Positions 44,197 to 53,738 of a stretch of DNA of 64,000 bases are shown piece by piece. The DNA is taken from positions 1 to 64,000 of the forward strand of contig UQVH01000008.1 in assembly GCA_900544535.1 (NCBI GenBank), in the 5' to 3' direction. The position numbers and the translations under genes are program-made. Within the stretch, counting starts at the first letter, position 1, and every line of letters starts with the position of its first letter. The DNA comes from an uncultured Bacteroidales bacterium (GTDB taxonomy: Bacteria; Bacteroidota; Bacteroidia; Bacteroidales; Muribaculaceae). The notes under the pieces were generated by a model, which did no database searches, was not told the origin of the DNA, and worked only from the letters and a program-made list of their open reading frames with translations.

Positions 44197-46042
44197 TCTC
44201 GAAAAAAGGCGCTATGTCATCAGCGGTTTTATCGTGATTATAGCCCTTATTTATATCGCACGTCTCGTCAGCCTCCAGGTGCTTGACTCGAAATACAAGG
44301 AGTATGCTGATTCGAATGCCTTTCTGCGCAAGGCTGTCTATCCGTCGCGCGGCATAATTTATGACCGCGACGGTCGCTTGGTTGTCTACAACCAGCCGGC
44401 CTATGACGTGATGATGATTCCCCGCGACGTCAAGGAGTTTGACACGCTTGATTTTTGCCGCGCAATCAACATCACTCCTGAAGATTTGCGCAAACGGTTC
44501 ATCGACATGAAGGACAAGCGGCGCAATCCGGGCTACTCGTCCTACTCGCCGCAGCGACTTCTGACACACCTGAGTGCCGAAGACTATGGGCGCCTTCAGG
44601 AAAAACTGTACAGATTCCCCGGTTTCTACATCCAGAAACGCATCCTGCGCGAATACAACTACCGCAGCGCGGCGAATGTGCTCGGAAATATCCGTGAAGT
44701 CTCGCAGAAAGACATCGACAAAGACCCCTACTACATTCCCGGTGACTATATCGGCGATATAGGCATTGAAAACACCTACGAGGAATATCTCCGCGGCAGC
44801 AAGGGAGCCGAGGTGCTGATGCGCGACGCACTCGGCCGAATTCAGGGACGCTATGAGGACGGAGCTCTCGACCGTGACGCCGTGGCCGGCAAAAACATCA
44901 AACTTTCGCTCAACATCGAGCTCCAGCAGTATGCCGAGTCGCTGATGATGAACAAAAAAGGCGCCGTAGTAGCGATAGAGCCCGCAACGGGCGAGATACT
45001 CTGCCTTGTATCGGCGCCTACCTATGATCCGCGTCTGCTCGTGGGTCGCGAACGAGGCAAGAATTACAACGAGCTGATGCGCGATCTGGACAAACCTCTG
45101 TTCAACCGCGCGATACAGGCCGTCTATCCTCCCGGCTCAACGTTCAAACCGACACAGGGCCTCATACTACTTGAAGAAAACATCATCACGACCGGAACGA
45201 TGTTTCCCTGCGCCCACGGCTTCATCTCCGGCGGACTTCGCGTGGGCTGTCACGGCCACGGATCGCCGCTGCCGCTGAAACCTGCGCTCCAGACATCGTG
45301 CAACGCATTCTTCTGCTGGGGATTCAAGGCCATGATCGACAAGCGCGGAAAGTACGGCTCGTCGGCAAACGCCTTCGAGATCTGGAAAAACCACCTTGTC
45401 TCGATGGGCTACGGCTACAAGCTCGGCATAGACCTGCCGGGAGAATACCGCGGCTACATCCCGAACTCAAAAACCTACAACGGCTACTACGGCGAAGGTC
45501 ACTGGAGCGCCAATACCATCATCTCGGTTTCAATCGGTCAGGGCGAAATCCTCGCCACACCGCTCCAGATCGCAAATCTCGCGGCCACGATTGCAAACCG
45601 CGGCCATTTCATAACTCCGCATGTGGTCAAAGAGATCCAGGACACGGTCATGCCGGCCGAATATCTTGAAAAGCACACCCCGACGATAGCCTCACACTGG
45701 TACAACGACATTGCTGAAGGAATGCGAATGGCAGTGACCGGCGGTACATGCCGCGTGGCCAATCTCGCGGACATCGAGGTGTGCGGTAAAACAGGTACGG
45801 CCCAGAACCCTCACGGACGCGACCATTCGGCATTCATGGGCTTCGCGCCCTACCATGATCCGAAAATCGCGATCGCGGTCTATGTCGAGAACGCCGGTTT
45901 CGGCGCCACGTTCGGTGTGCCGATCGGATCACTGGTCATGGAACGCTATCTGAGAGGCTACATACCTCAGGAGCGTAAATATCTCGAAGAGCGGATGCTG
46001 CAATCGAACACCATCCAGTTCGCGGGAACCAAGAAGCATTAA
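44180..46042 (+). CDS. mrdA: Penicillin-binding protein 2 (transpeptidase)
   Basis: A 620-aa class B PBP that cross-links side-wall peptidoglycan with RodA. One N-terminal membrane helix (ISGFIVIIALIYIARLVSLQ), a dimerisation/pedestal domain and a transpeptidase domain with STFK at 320-323, SCN at 373-375 and KTG at 537-539. The start is GTG 44180, inside mreD. No beta-lactam-resistance change can be called from sequence alone. Confidence 0.95.
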   Translation: MRKDYNLEKRRYVISGFIVIIALIYIARLVSLQVLDSKYKEYADSNAFLRKAVYPSRGIIYDRDGRLVVYNQPAYDVMMIPRDVKEFDTLDFCRAINITPEDLRKRFIDMKDKRRNPGYSSYSPQRLLTHLSAEDYGRLQEKLYRFPGFYIQKRILREYNYRSAANVLGNIREVSQKDIDKDPYYIPGDYIGDIGIENTYEEYLRGSKGAEVLMRDALGRIQGRYEDGALDRDAVAGKNIKLSLNIELQQYAESLMMNKKGAVVAIEPATGEILCLVSAPTYDPRLLVGRERGKNYNELMRDLDKPLFNRAIQAVYPPGSTFKPTQGLILLEENIITTGTMFPCAHGFISGGLRVGCHGHGSPLPLKPALQTSCNAFFCWGFKAMIDKRGKYGSSANAFEIWKNHLVSMGYGYKLGIDLPGEYRGYIPNSKTYNGYYGEGHWSANTIISVSIGQGEILATPLQIANLAATIANRGHFITPHVVKEIQDTVMPAEYLEKHTPTIASHWYNDIAEGMRMAVTGGTCRVANLADIEVCGKTGTAQNPHGRDHSAFMGFAPYHDPKIAIAVYVENAGFGATFGVPIGSLVMERYLRGYIPQERKYLEERMLQSNTIQFAGTKKH

Positions 46043-46097
46043 CAAACAGAATAAGACAACCCGGAGAGACTCTCTCTCAAAAAAACGATAGAACAAG

Positions 46098-47561
46098 GTG
46101 CAGCAAAACGAGAACAGCGGCTCGATATTGAAACAGGTTGACTGGTTTACGGTCATCCTCTATCTTATTCTTGTGATGGCAGGCATGGTCAGCATCTATG
46201 CCGCAAGCTATGACTTCGACCACGCTAACATGCTCAGCTTCACTGAATTTTCCGGGAAGCAGTTCCGATGGATCGGGTTGTCACTTGTCCTTGGTCTGAT
46301 GCTTCTGCTCATAGACGTCAGAGTCTACGAGAATTATGCCTATGTCATTTACGGCGGTGTGCTGCTGCTGCTACTGATAACAATCTTTATAGCACCCGAC
46401 ACGAAAGGCTCGCATTCGTGGCTCGTATTGGGACCGATGAGTCTGCAACCGGCCGAATTCGGAAAATTTGCCACGGCGCTCTGTCTGGCCAAACTGTTTT
46501 CGAGCTACAATTTCGTACTCAACGCCTCACGAAAGAACTACATGCTGGCGCTGATGATCATCTTTCTGCCCGTGATTCTGATTCTTGCACAGAACGAGAC
46601 CGGATCGGCATTAGTGTACTTGTCGCTGTTTTTCGTGCTCTACCGCGAGGGAATGAGTGGTCTCGTGCTGCTTGCGGCGCTCTGTGCGGTGACATTTTTC
46701 GTGGTGGCGGTCAAATTTACCGGATCGATGCTGCTCGGCATACCGTCGGGACAGGCCGCGGTCTTCATCATGATCATGGTGCTCATCGTAGCCATGCTCG
46801 CAATCTACTGCAAGGAATTCACTGCCGCGCGAAATGTGTTTCTATGGTTTGTCGGGACGGGAATCATTGTTACCATACTTGAAATTTGTGGTGTGGCGGT
46901 GCCGGGAACGATATTTTTTATCGCCGTGATCATGGCCGCCATTACCTATTGCGTGATTCTGATGTTCAAGAGTCCGGCGCGCAAACTTATGATTACCGCA
47001 GGGACGGCACTCGCAGCTATCGTATTTCTGTTTTCCGTTAACTACACGTTCACATCCATACTTCAGCCTCACCAGCAGATGCGAATCAAAGTAGCACTCG
47101 GCATGGAGGAGGATCTCAAGGGAGCCGGTTACAACGTCAACCAGTCAAAAATCGCGATCGGATCGGGAGGCATCTGGGGCAAAGGGTTCCTGAACGGTAC
47201 ACAGACAAAACTGAAATATGTGCCCGAACAGCACACTGACTTCATTTTCTGCACGGTCGGAGAGGAGGAAGGTCTGTGGGGATCGGCCGGAGTGATCGTG
47301 CTGTTCCTCATACTGATACTCAGAATCATCAACATTGCCGAACGGCAGCCGACGGTGTTCGGGCGCGTCTATGCCTATTGTGTGGCCAGCTATCTGATTT
47401 TCCATATCTCTATTAATATAGGTATGGTGATCGGGCTGTGTCCTGTGATCGGTATCCCACTCCCCTTCTTCAGCTACGGCGGCTCGTCGCTCTGGGGCTT
47501 CACGTTCCTGCTTTTCATCCTCCTGCGCATCGACGCCTCACGCCGCGAAAGGTCGTTCTGA
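46098..47561 (+). CDS. rodA: Rod shape-determining protein RodA (SEDS glycosyltransferase)
   Basis: A 487-aa SEDS polymerase with about ten or more membrane helices. Family motifs: GSHSWLVLGPMSLQPAEFGK, LILAQNETGSALVYLSLFFV (catalytic acidic region), KGFLNGTQTKLKYVPEQHTD and the terminal FFSYGGSSLWGFTFLL. It polymerises lipid II in the elongasome with PBP2. An additional hydrophobic region at about 230-310 makes it longer than E. coli RodA. It starts at GTG 46098, 55 bases after mrdA. Confidence 0.95.
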   Translation: MQQNENSGSILKQVDWFTVILYLILVMAGMVSIYAASYDFDHANMLSFTEFSGKQFRWIGLSLVLGLMLLLIDVRVYENYAYVIYGGVLLLLLITIFIAPDTKGSHSWLVLGPMSLQPAEFGKFATALCLAKLFSSYNFVLNASRKNYMLALMIIFLPVILILAQNETGSALVYLSLFFVLYREGMSGLVLLAALCAVTFFVVAVKFTGSMLLGIPSGQAAVFIMIMVLIVAMLAIYCKEFTAARNVFLWFVGTGIIVTILEICGVAVPGTIFFIAVIMAAITYCVILMFKSPARKLMITAGTALAAIVFLFSVNYTFTSILQPHQQMRIKVALGMEEDLKGAGYNVNQSKIAIGSGGIWGKGFLNGTQTKLKYVPEQHTDFIFCTVGEEEGLWGSAGVIVLFLILILRIINIAERQPTVFGRVYAYCVASYLIFHISINIGMVIGLCPVIGIPLPFFSYGGSSLWGFTFLLFILLRIDASRRERSF

Positions 47562-47651
47562 CGCCGCACATCCACCAAATAGCGACCTGACGTTGCCAAC
47601 ACGAACCGAACTAAAAACCGATTTTAACTTCCGATATTCGGCGGATATTAC

Positions 47652-47659
47652 TATATTTG
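47652..47659 (+). promoter_or_regulatory. -7 box of the MntA/HepT pair
   Basis: TATATTTG, 26 bases before the ATG at 47686; the pair has its own promoter and is not read only from the mre operon. Confidence 0.6.
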
Positions 47660-47685
47660 CAATTAGTTTATAATCGACGACATAT

Positions 47686-47982
47686 ATGTGTACACGACAG
47701 CAATGTATTGACCGACTGATGACGGCGGCTCCATATATACAGCAGAAATACGGAGTTACTTCATTGTGTCTGTTCGGTTCAATGGCGCGCGCAGACAACA
47801 AGCCCGACAGCGATGTTGATGTATGTGTCGACATGCCGCCGAAAATGAATCTTGTGCTCGGACTGAAAAACTTTCTTGAAGATCTTTTCGGGACTCCTGT
47901 CGATCTCATTCGCCGACATAAAAACCTCAGGCCGATTTTCTTAGCACAAATAGAAAGGGACGCAATCTATGTCATTCGATAA
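47686..47982 (+). CDS. mntA: MntA-type minimal nucleotidyltransferase (antitoxin of HepT/MntA system)
   Basis: A 98-aa minimal nucleotidyltransferase. GS-X10-DxD is exact: Gly31-Ser32, Asp43, Asp45 (GSMARADNKPDSDVDV). In studied pairs MntA adds AMP to a Tyr of HepT and silences it. It overlaps the downstream hepT by 14 bases. The DNA is richer in AT than rodA before it, suggesting a mobile insert. Confidence 0.9.
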   Translation: MCTRQQCIDRLMTAAPYIQQKYGVTSLCLFGSMARADNKPDSDVDVCVDMPPKMNLVLGLKNFLEDLFGTPVDLIRRHKNLRPIFLAQIERDAIYVIR

Positions 47983-48358
47983 AGAAATCATCGTCGATAC
48001 TCTGCTCCAGATCCATGAAGCCATTGATATGATAGCAGAATGGAGCCGCGGCATGACCTGCGCCGACGAATATGCCTCCTCTCCTGAAGGAATGAAAACT
48101 CTTGCTGCCACATGTATGTTGTTGGAGGCTATCGGTGAGGGGATAAAAAAGATTGACCGCCGTACAGAAGGTCTCCTTCTGAAATCTGTGTGTCCTGATA
48201 TTCCATGGAAAAATATAATGGGGATGCGCGACCATATCGCTCATGGTTATTTCGGAATTGATGCAGACTTTGTATATGGTGTGGTCTGTGATGATCTGCA
48301 GCCCCTCAGGGAAGCTATGGAAATTCTGATTGAGCACGTTAAAAATACTCCAAATTGA
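47969..48358 (+). CDS. hepT: HepT-like HEPN RNase toxin (DUF86)
   Basis: A 129-aa HEPN protein. The RNase motif RX4HXY is exact: Arg87, His92, Tyr94 (RDHIAHGYF). The rest is the four-helix bundle of DUF86 proteins (CMLLEAIGEGIKKIDRR). It is presumed to be an RNA-cleaving or modifying toxin neutralised by MntA. Tyr94 is the expected AMPylation site. Confidence 0.9.
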   Translation: MSFDKEIIVDTLLQIHEAIDMIAEWSRGMTCADEYASSPEGMKTLAATCMLLEAIGEGIKKIDRRTEGLLLKSVCPDIPWKNIMGMRDHIAHGYFGIDADFVYGVVCDDLQPLREAMEILIEHVKNTPN

Positions 48359-48404
48359 TTTCAACCAAACACTGCAAGCCTCGATTTTAACACTTATTAA
48401 CTTC

Positions 48405-48413
48405 GGGGGGGGG
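48405..48413 (+). repeat. Nine-G homopolymer in a promoter region
   Basis: A run of nine Gs ends 13 bases before the -7 box at 48427 and occupies the place where a -33 element would lie. A slip of one base would alter promoter spacing. Confidence 0.9.
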
Positions 48414-48426
48414 TAAAATTTTCTTG

Positions 48427-48434
48427 TACTTTTG
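48427..48434 (+). promoter_or_regulatory. -7 box of the outer-membrane barrel gene
   Basis: TACTTTTG, about 70 bases before the ATG at 48504. Confidence 0.6.
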
Positions 48435-48503
48435 TAATTCGATAAGAATTACGACGTCTAACAGGATATAGAAATTCATAACCGACAAGACAAGTACAGA
48501 GAA

Positions 48504-50591
48504 ATGTTACGTTACACATTATCAGCTGTTTTCCTCGCTACATCAACATTGCTTGCGTCAGCCCGACAGGAACAACAAACCGACACGATAGCCACTCAGG
48601 AATTGCAGGAAGTGGTCATTCAGGCTCCAAAAGTCATCCGCAAATCCGACATGGATGTCTACTATCCGTCGGGCGGAGCGATAGAACACTCAAAAGATGG
48701 TCTGAAATTGCTTAAAAATCTCATGATCCCGGCCCTGACAGTCAACGACGTCCTCGGCAAAATCACAACTTCGGGCCAGAATGTGCAGGTCCGCATCAAC
48801 GGACGAGAGGCCACAATCGAACAGGTTCAGAATCTGCTCCCCGAAACAATCAAACGCGTGGAGTGGATGGATAATCCGGGGCTGCGCTATCAGGGAGCCA
48901 ACGCAGTGCTCAATTTCATCGTCAGCAATCCGTCAACAGGGGGATCGTTGATGACACAGGCGATGCCGGCACTCAACTGCGCGTGGGGACAATATAGTGC
49001 CGGACTGAAGTTGAACAACGGACGTTCGCAGTTCGGACTGAGCGCCAACTATAAGCTCACCAACAAAATAGAGATGCACCGCGAGTATAAGGAAGTCTTC
49101 ACCTATCCCGACGGCGAAACTCTGACGCGAACCGAAACCCCGACCCGCGGATATATGAGCAACAGCTTTGGCAGTGTACAGTTTGATTACAGCTATATCA
49201 AACCTGACACAACAGTGGTGTGGATAGCGGTCCACGGATTTAAAGAATGGCCCGAAGCCGAACTCTTCGAAGGACGTATGACGCTGAGCAACAGCGATGA
49301 TGCGATACAGCTTCACGACTATCAGGAGAAAAAGGGATTCACTCCGAGTTTTCAGGCTTATTTCGAACAACACCTCGGACACAATCAAGTGATTGCGGTA
49401 GATTTCAACGGCTCACTCTATAACGGACGTACGACCAAAAACTATCTCGAACGCAACGAAACGGACTGTGACCTTCTGACCGATGTCAACACCATGATCC
49501 ACGACCGTAACCAAGTCTACGGCATAGAGACGAACTACATAAAGAAGTGGCTAAATTCACGGTTTACGGCAGGCATATCATATACAGCAAACAGAAACCG
49601 GTCGACTTATGATAATCTCGGCGGAGCAATTTTCCATCAGCGACAGGACAAAGTTTACTTTTTCGGAGAATATTTCCAACGAATCAAAAATGTGACTCTG
49701 ACCGCCGGTTTAGGCGCCCAGTACACCGATTTCCGCTTCAAGGAAACCGAGCAGGGCAATTCAAGCTGGAACCTGCGGCCCAACGTGTCGGCCACATACC
49801 GCCTGAATGAAAGCTCGCAGTTCAGATTGAATTTCACATCCTGGCAGTCGGCGCCCACTCTCGCACAGACCAATGTCGCACCACAGCAGATCGACGGCTT
49901 CCAATGGCAGATAGGAAATCCTGATCTCAAAACATCGACTTCCTATATGCTGACGATGAGATATAATTTCACTTTTCCAAGACTTACCGGGACATTCGGC
50001 GTCAGAGCGTTCACAAGCCCCGACGCGATCACCCCTTATATAGAATGGCAGGGGGAGCGGTTGGTGAAATCGTTTGAAAACAGCCGCGGTCTCCGGAATC
50101 TGAGTTTCTTCCTCTCACCGGAAATAGAAATCGTGCCTGAATGGCTGAACATAAGCGGCACACTGCAATACCGGGCCGAAGAGATGCGCGGACGCGGCTA
50201 CAAGCTCTACAACCATGACTGGAGCGGCGACGTCACTGCAATGCTGCACCACTGGGATTTCACCCTTACGGCCCAGTATCAGAAAGCCCAGAGAGATCTG
50301 TGGGGAGAATCAATTTCGTGGGGCGAGTCGATCTCAATCCTGGCGCTCAGCTATGACTGGCACAAGTGGGAGTTTACAGCCGGTGCCATCTGCCCTTTCA
50401 CCAAATATGACCGCGGTTCAAAATCGCTCAACAAGTATAACCGAAATTCGAATCATATACGTCTCGACATGGCACCGATGCCTTTCCTCCAAATACGCTA
50501 TAATATACAATGGGGACGACAGAAACGCAGCGCGCAGAAGATCATCAATGCCGACGCTGACGTTGACAAGTCATCGGCCGGAAGCCGATAG
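48504..50591 (+). CDS. TonB-dependent-receptor-like outer-membrane beta-barrel protein
   Basis: A 695-aa exported protein. Signal peptide MLRYTLSAVFLATSTLLASA, then TQELQEVVIQAPKVIRKSD. A small plug-like domain (GLKLLKNLMIPALTVNDVLG, VQVRINGREATIEQVQNLLP, VEWMDNPGLRYQGANAVLNF) leads into a large barrel with many aromatic strands. It lacks the N-terminal carboxypeptidase-like domain common in Bacteroidota receptors and is shorter than SusC. Its ligand is unknown. The terminator at 50630 closes it. Confidence 0.85.
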   Translation: MLRYTLSAVFLATSTLLASARQEQQTDTIATQELQEVVIQAPKVIRKSDMDVYYPSGGAIEHSKDGLKLLKNLMIPALTVNDVLGKITTSGQNVQVRINGREATIEQVQNLLPETIKRVEWMDNPGLRYQGANAVLNFIVSNPSTGGSLMTQAMPALNCAWGQYSAGLKLNNGRSQFGLSANYKLTNKIEMHREYKEVFTYPDGETLTRTETPTRGYMSNSFGSVQFDYSYIKPDTTVVWIAVHGFKEWPEAELFEGRMTLSNSDDAIQLHDYQEKKGFTPSFQAYFEQHLGHNQVIAVDFNGSLYNGRTTKNYLERNETDCDLLTDVNTMIHDRNQVYGIETNYIKKWLNSRFTAGISYTANRNRSTYDNLGGAIFHQRQDKVYFFGEYFQRIKNVTLTAGLGAQYTDFRFKETEQGNSSWNLRPNVSATYRLNESSQFRLNFTSWQSAPTLAQTNVAPQQIDGFQWQIGNPDLKTSTSYMLTMRYNFTFPRLTGTFGVRAFTSPDAITPYIEWQGERLVKSFENSRGLRNLSFFLSPEIEIVPEWLNISGTLQYRAEEMRGRGYKLYNHDWSGDVTAMLHHWDFTLTAQYQKAQRDLWGESISWGESISILALSYDWHKWEFTAGAICPFTKYDRGSKSLNKYNRNSNHIRLDMAPMPFLQIRYNIQWGRQKRSAQKIINADADVDKSSAGSR

Positions 50592-50629
50592 GTACAATCC
50601 AAATCCCGGCAGGAGATACAGACAGACAA

Positions 50630-50675
50630 AAAGATCCCGCGAAGCCTTTGAGAAGGTTCGCGGGATCTTTGTTTT
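50630..50675. terminator. Terminator between convergent barrel and MFS genes
   Basis: A 14-bp perfect stem (50630-50643 with 50657-50670, AAAGATCCCGCGAA and its complement) with A- and T-rich flanks, suitable for both strands. Confidence 0.88.
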
Positions 50676-50701
50676 ATCGGAAAGTCCGTGAACGGAGAGG
50701 T

Positions 50702-52147
50702 TTAAGCCTCACCGTCAAGACGGACATCGTCAAAGTCTTCCTTGATGTTGGGATCTTCAAGACCGTAATGGTGGATGGCGTTCATCGACTTGAGGATGAT
50801 GCCGAAGATCAGAGCGAGAACACCGAGCGATGCAAAGCAGCACATCGGGACGGTGTAGTTGTACTGCAATGGATCGGTAATACCGGGGTTGGACCAAGTG
50901 ATGACCTTACCGATGATGATAGGCACAAAGGCAAGACCGATGTTCTGCACCCAAAAAATCAGAGAGTAGGCGCTGCCGAGGAAGCGCTTGTCCATGATCT
51001 TGGGGACCGAAGGCCAGAGAGCGGCAGGAACCAGCGAGAAAGAAACGCCGAGCACAACGATTGCCGAGTAGGTGATCAGCTTGCTCTGTGTTGTCGGTAC
51101 GACGAAAGCGAAAGTCAGATGGCAGACGATCATCAGGATGGCGCCGAGGATAAGCATGCTCGCGCCTTTGCCCTTGCGGTCAAGGAAATAGCCGAGGAAG
51201 GGGGTCAGCACTGCGGCACCGATCGGGAACCAGCGGAAAATGTCGGAAGCCTGAGTCTCGGAAATTCCGAGGTTACACTGAAGCATGTTGGCTGCGTAGC
51301 GCTGGAAGGGGAAAATTGCCGAATAGTAGAGGACGCAGAGCATTGCAATGATCCAGAAGAGCTTGCTGCCGAAAATTGCACCGACGTCGGAGAGTTTGAA
51401 CTCCTCATCGGAAGCGGCCTCGGAAACCTTCGAGGCACCCATCTCCTTGTCAAGCTTCGAATCCATGAAGGTGAAGACAATGAAGCAGAGAAGACCGATG
51501 CAGAGAAGAGCCGCACAGAAAGCGACAGGGATGACAACGGAAGGAGGAGTCGACCAGTCGGCCAGACGGGGCGAGATTGTGAAGATGAAGAACACGCCCA
51601 CGCGCGCGATTGCCATCTCCAGACCCATCGCAAGGGCCATTTCCTTGCCCTCGAACCATTTGGCGAGAGTCTTTGACACGGTGATACCGGCCATCTCGCA
51701 GCCACAGCCGAAGATCATGAAACCGAGAGCCGCAAGCTTGGCGCTGCCGGGCATGGCGGTCCACCATGAGCTGAGCCACTGGTCAAGAGCGGTTCCCTGG
51801 AAAGCCTCGCTGATGCCGTAGAGCTTGATGAAAGCGCCGAGGACCATGAGAGAAGCGGAAAGAGTGCCTGTGAAACGCACACCCATCTTGTCGAGAATGA
51901 TGCCTGCGAGAATCAGGAAGCCGAAGACATTGAGGATGTACTCGGCGCCGGCATAGTAGCCGAATGCGTCAGGCGACCATCCACGCTGGGTCTGGATGAG
52001 CGACTGGAGAGGTGACATCACGTCGACAAACATGTAGGCAAACAGCATCATCGACGCTACCAGCGCCAGAGCTGTCCACCTCGCCCATGCCTTGTCAGAA
52101 AGCAGCTGACGCACGGGCTGAACAACATTTTGGTTCAATTTTTCCAT
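50702..52147 (-). CDS. MFS transporter
   Basis: A 481-aa major-facilitator protein with about 12 helices. The first half has WTALALVASMMLFAYMFVD and the loop 2-3 motif ILAGIILDKMGVRFTG; the second half has TPFLGYFLDRKGKGASMLIL, the matching repeat. A charged loop at about 235-262 separates the halves, and the C terminus is acidic. It resembles oxalate/formate-type or nitrate-like MFS members, but the substrate is not readable. Promoter on the minus strand at 52291-52298. Confidence 0.88.
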   Translation of the reverse strand: MEKLNQNVVQPVRQLLSDKAWARWTALALVASMMLFAYMFVDVMSPLQSLIQTQRGWSPDAFGYYAGAEYILNVFGFLILAGIILDKMGVRFTGTLSASLMVLGAFIKLYGISEAFQGTALDQWLSSWWTAMPGSAKLAALGFMIFGCGCEMAGITVSKTLAKWFEGKEMALAMGLEMAIARVGVFFIFTISPRLADWSTPPSVVIPVAFCAALLCIGLLCFIVFTFMDSKLDKEMGASKVSEAASDEEFKLSDVGAIFGSKLFWIIAMLCVLYYSAIFPFQRYAANMLQCNLGISETQASDIFRWFPIGAAVLTPFLGYFLDRKGKGASMLILGAILMIVCHLTFAFVVPTTQSKLITYSAIVVLGVSFSLVPAALWPSVPKIMDKRFLGSAYSLIFWVQNIGLAFVPIIIGKVITWSNPGITDPLQYNYTVPMCCFASLGVLALIFGIILKSMNAIHHYGLEDPNIKEDFDDVRLDGEA

Positions 52148-52290
52148 TATTCAAATATATAATAAATTAATTTTCAAGATACTCAGAGGCTGTTTTCAAG
52201 CCTCTTAAATCAGTGATACCGATCGGTTTGGCATTCAATCGAGATTCTTTCACAAGAAATGCGTCCTCAGCAGAGAGACGTTAAATCAGA

Positions 52291-52298
52291 CAAAATTA
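52291..52298 (-). promoter_or_regulatory. -7 box of the MFS gene
   Basis: Reads TAATTTTG on the minus strand, giving a leader of about 140 bases. The leader contains a small hairpin (52185-52190 with 52200-52205). Confidence 0.5.
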
Positions 52299-52372
52299 CG
52301 TAAAATAATGGAAAATCAGAATTTATTCCGTAATTTCGTGGCAAAATATCACACACGTTTCATCCAACCACC

Positions 52373-53485
52373 ATGCTTGTACGTCAACGTTATGATCTTG
52401 ACCGGACAGTCAGACTGCTGATCAACTGTGTCCTGTTTGTCGGTGTGATCTGGTTAGTCAATATACTCAAAGGAGTGTTGCTGCCCTTTTGTGTAGGCTG
52501 TCTCATCGCCTATCTGCTGGAACCATTCGTTCAGTTCAACCGCCAGCTGCTCCATCTGAAAGGGCGGACGATAGCTACATTCGTGACTCTTTTTGAAATG
52601 ACGTTTTTCTTCATCGCCCTCTGCTATCTGTTCATCCCCATGATCATAAAGGAATCGACACAGATGGCCGGACTGGTCAAAGCCTATGCTGCGACAGACT
52701 TCAAAATACCTTTCGTGCCGGAAGAATTACACGAATTCCTCCGCAAAAACGTCAACTTCGAACTGATAGCCCGCAAACTCTCCCACGAGGAATGGATGAA
52801 AATGATCGAGGAAGGATTCTCGGCATCATGGCAGGTGATCACCGGATCGATTTCGCTCGTGATGAGCCTGTTCAGCTGGGTGATAGTGGTTCTATATGTG
52901 GTCTTCATCATGCTCGACTATGAAAAGATTTCGGCGGGGTTCCGGCGGATGGTCATGCCCAAATACCGCCGGATAGTGTTCAAGATAGGCTGCGATGTCA
53001 AAAGTTCCATGAACCACTATTTCCGCGGACAGGCATTGGTGGCGTTCATCGTAGGTATATTGTTCAGTATCGGCTTCCTTATTATCGGTCTGCCGATGGC
53101 CATAGTCCTGGGCATGTTCATCGGACTGCTCAACATGGTGCCCTATCTCCAGCTCATTTCGCTTATACCCGCCACACTTATATGTATGGTGGTAGCCGTC
53201 AGCGGCGAGATCAGTTTCTGGACGCTGTTCTGGGAGATGGTCGCCGTCTACTGTGTCGTGCAGGCGATACAGGATCTTGTGCTCACTCCGAAAATCATCG
53301 GCAAAGCCATGAGCATGAATCCGGCCATAATTTTCCTTTCGCTCTCCGTCTGGGGGACACTTTTCGGTCTGATCGGACTGATCATCGCAATCCCGCTCAC
53401 CACTCTTCTGCTTGCCTACTATGACGAATATTTCATCCGTCCGCACGAAAAGCGCAGACCTCGCAGAGAAAAAACAAGTCAGTAA
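52373..53485 (+). CDS. AI-2E family transporter (YdiK/PerM type)
   Basis: A 370-aa membrane protein with about eight helices. Family motifs: VGCLIAYLLEPFVQFNRQ near the N terminus, IVLGMFIGLLNMVPYLQLIS and LVLTPKIIGKAMSMNPAIIF in the second half. Members include sodium/proton antiporters and proposed autoinducer-2 exporters; the function here is open. The start is ATG 52373. Confidence 0.92.
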   Translation: MLVRQRYDLDRTVRLLINCVLFVGVIWLVNILKGVLLPFCVGCLIAYLLEPFVQFNRQLLHLKGRTIATFVTLFEMTFFFIALCYLFIPMIIKESTQMAGLVKAYAATDFKIPFVPEELHEFLRKNVNFELIARKLSHEEWMKMIEEGFSASWQVITGSISLVMSLFSWVIVVLYVVFIMLDYEKISAGFRRMVMPKYRRIVFKIGCDVKSSMNHYFRGQALVAFIVGILFSIGFLIIGLPMAIVLGMFIGLLNMVPYLQLISLIPATLICMVVAVSGEISFWTLFWEMVAVYCVVQAIQDLVLTPKIIGKAMSMNPAIIFLSLSVWGTLFGLIGLIIAIPLTTLLLAYYDEYFIRPHEKRRPRREKTSQ

Positions 53486-53582
53486 GAGGTTGTTTAAAAA
53501 GCGCCATAAAGTTAACAAATTTAACGAAATCTTGAATAAAAGACGTCGATTGAGTTAACAGAGGTTAATTTAACCATAAAAA

Positions 53583-53614
53583 TTTGGAGCTTATCAAAAA
53601 ACTCCCTACCTTTG
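53583..53614 (+). promoter_or_regulatory. Promoter of tRNA-Pro
   Basis: TTTG (53583-53586), 20 bases, TACCTTTG (53607-53614); 40 bases before the mature tRNA. Confidence 0.75.
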
Positions 53615-53653
53615 CATCGCTTTTGAAAAATAAAGCAACGCTTTTGAAACAAT

Positions 53654-53727
53654 CGGGGTGTAGCTCAGTTGGTTAGAGTACGCGTCTGGGGGGCGTGAGG
53701 TCGCTAGTTCGAGTCTAGTCACCCCGA
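53654..53727 (+). tRNA. tRNA-Pro (anticodon GGG)
   Basis: A 74-base cloverleaf: acceptor CGGGGTG/CACCCCG, D arm GCTC with loop AGTTGGTTA, anticodon stem CGCGT/GCGTG with loop CTGGGGG (anticodon GGG), T arm GCTAG-TTCGAGT-CTAGT, discriminator A. CCA is not encoded. It reads CCC and CCT proline codons. Confidence 0.95.
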
Positions 53728-53738
53728 CAAAAGCCAAG

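Noticed and set aside
50648..51676. Plus-strand frame opposite the MFS transporter
   Set aside because: Hydrophilic, charged mirror of membrane helices; the minus strand has clear MFS motifs and a promoter.
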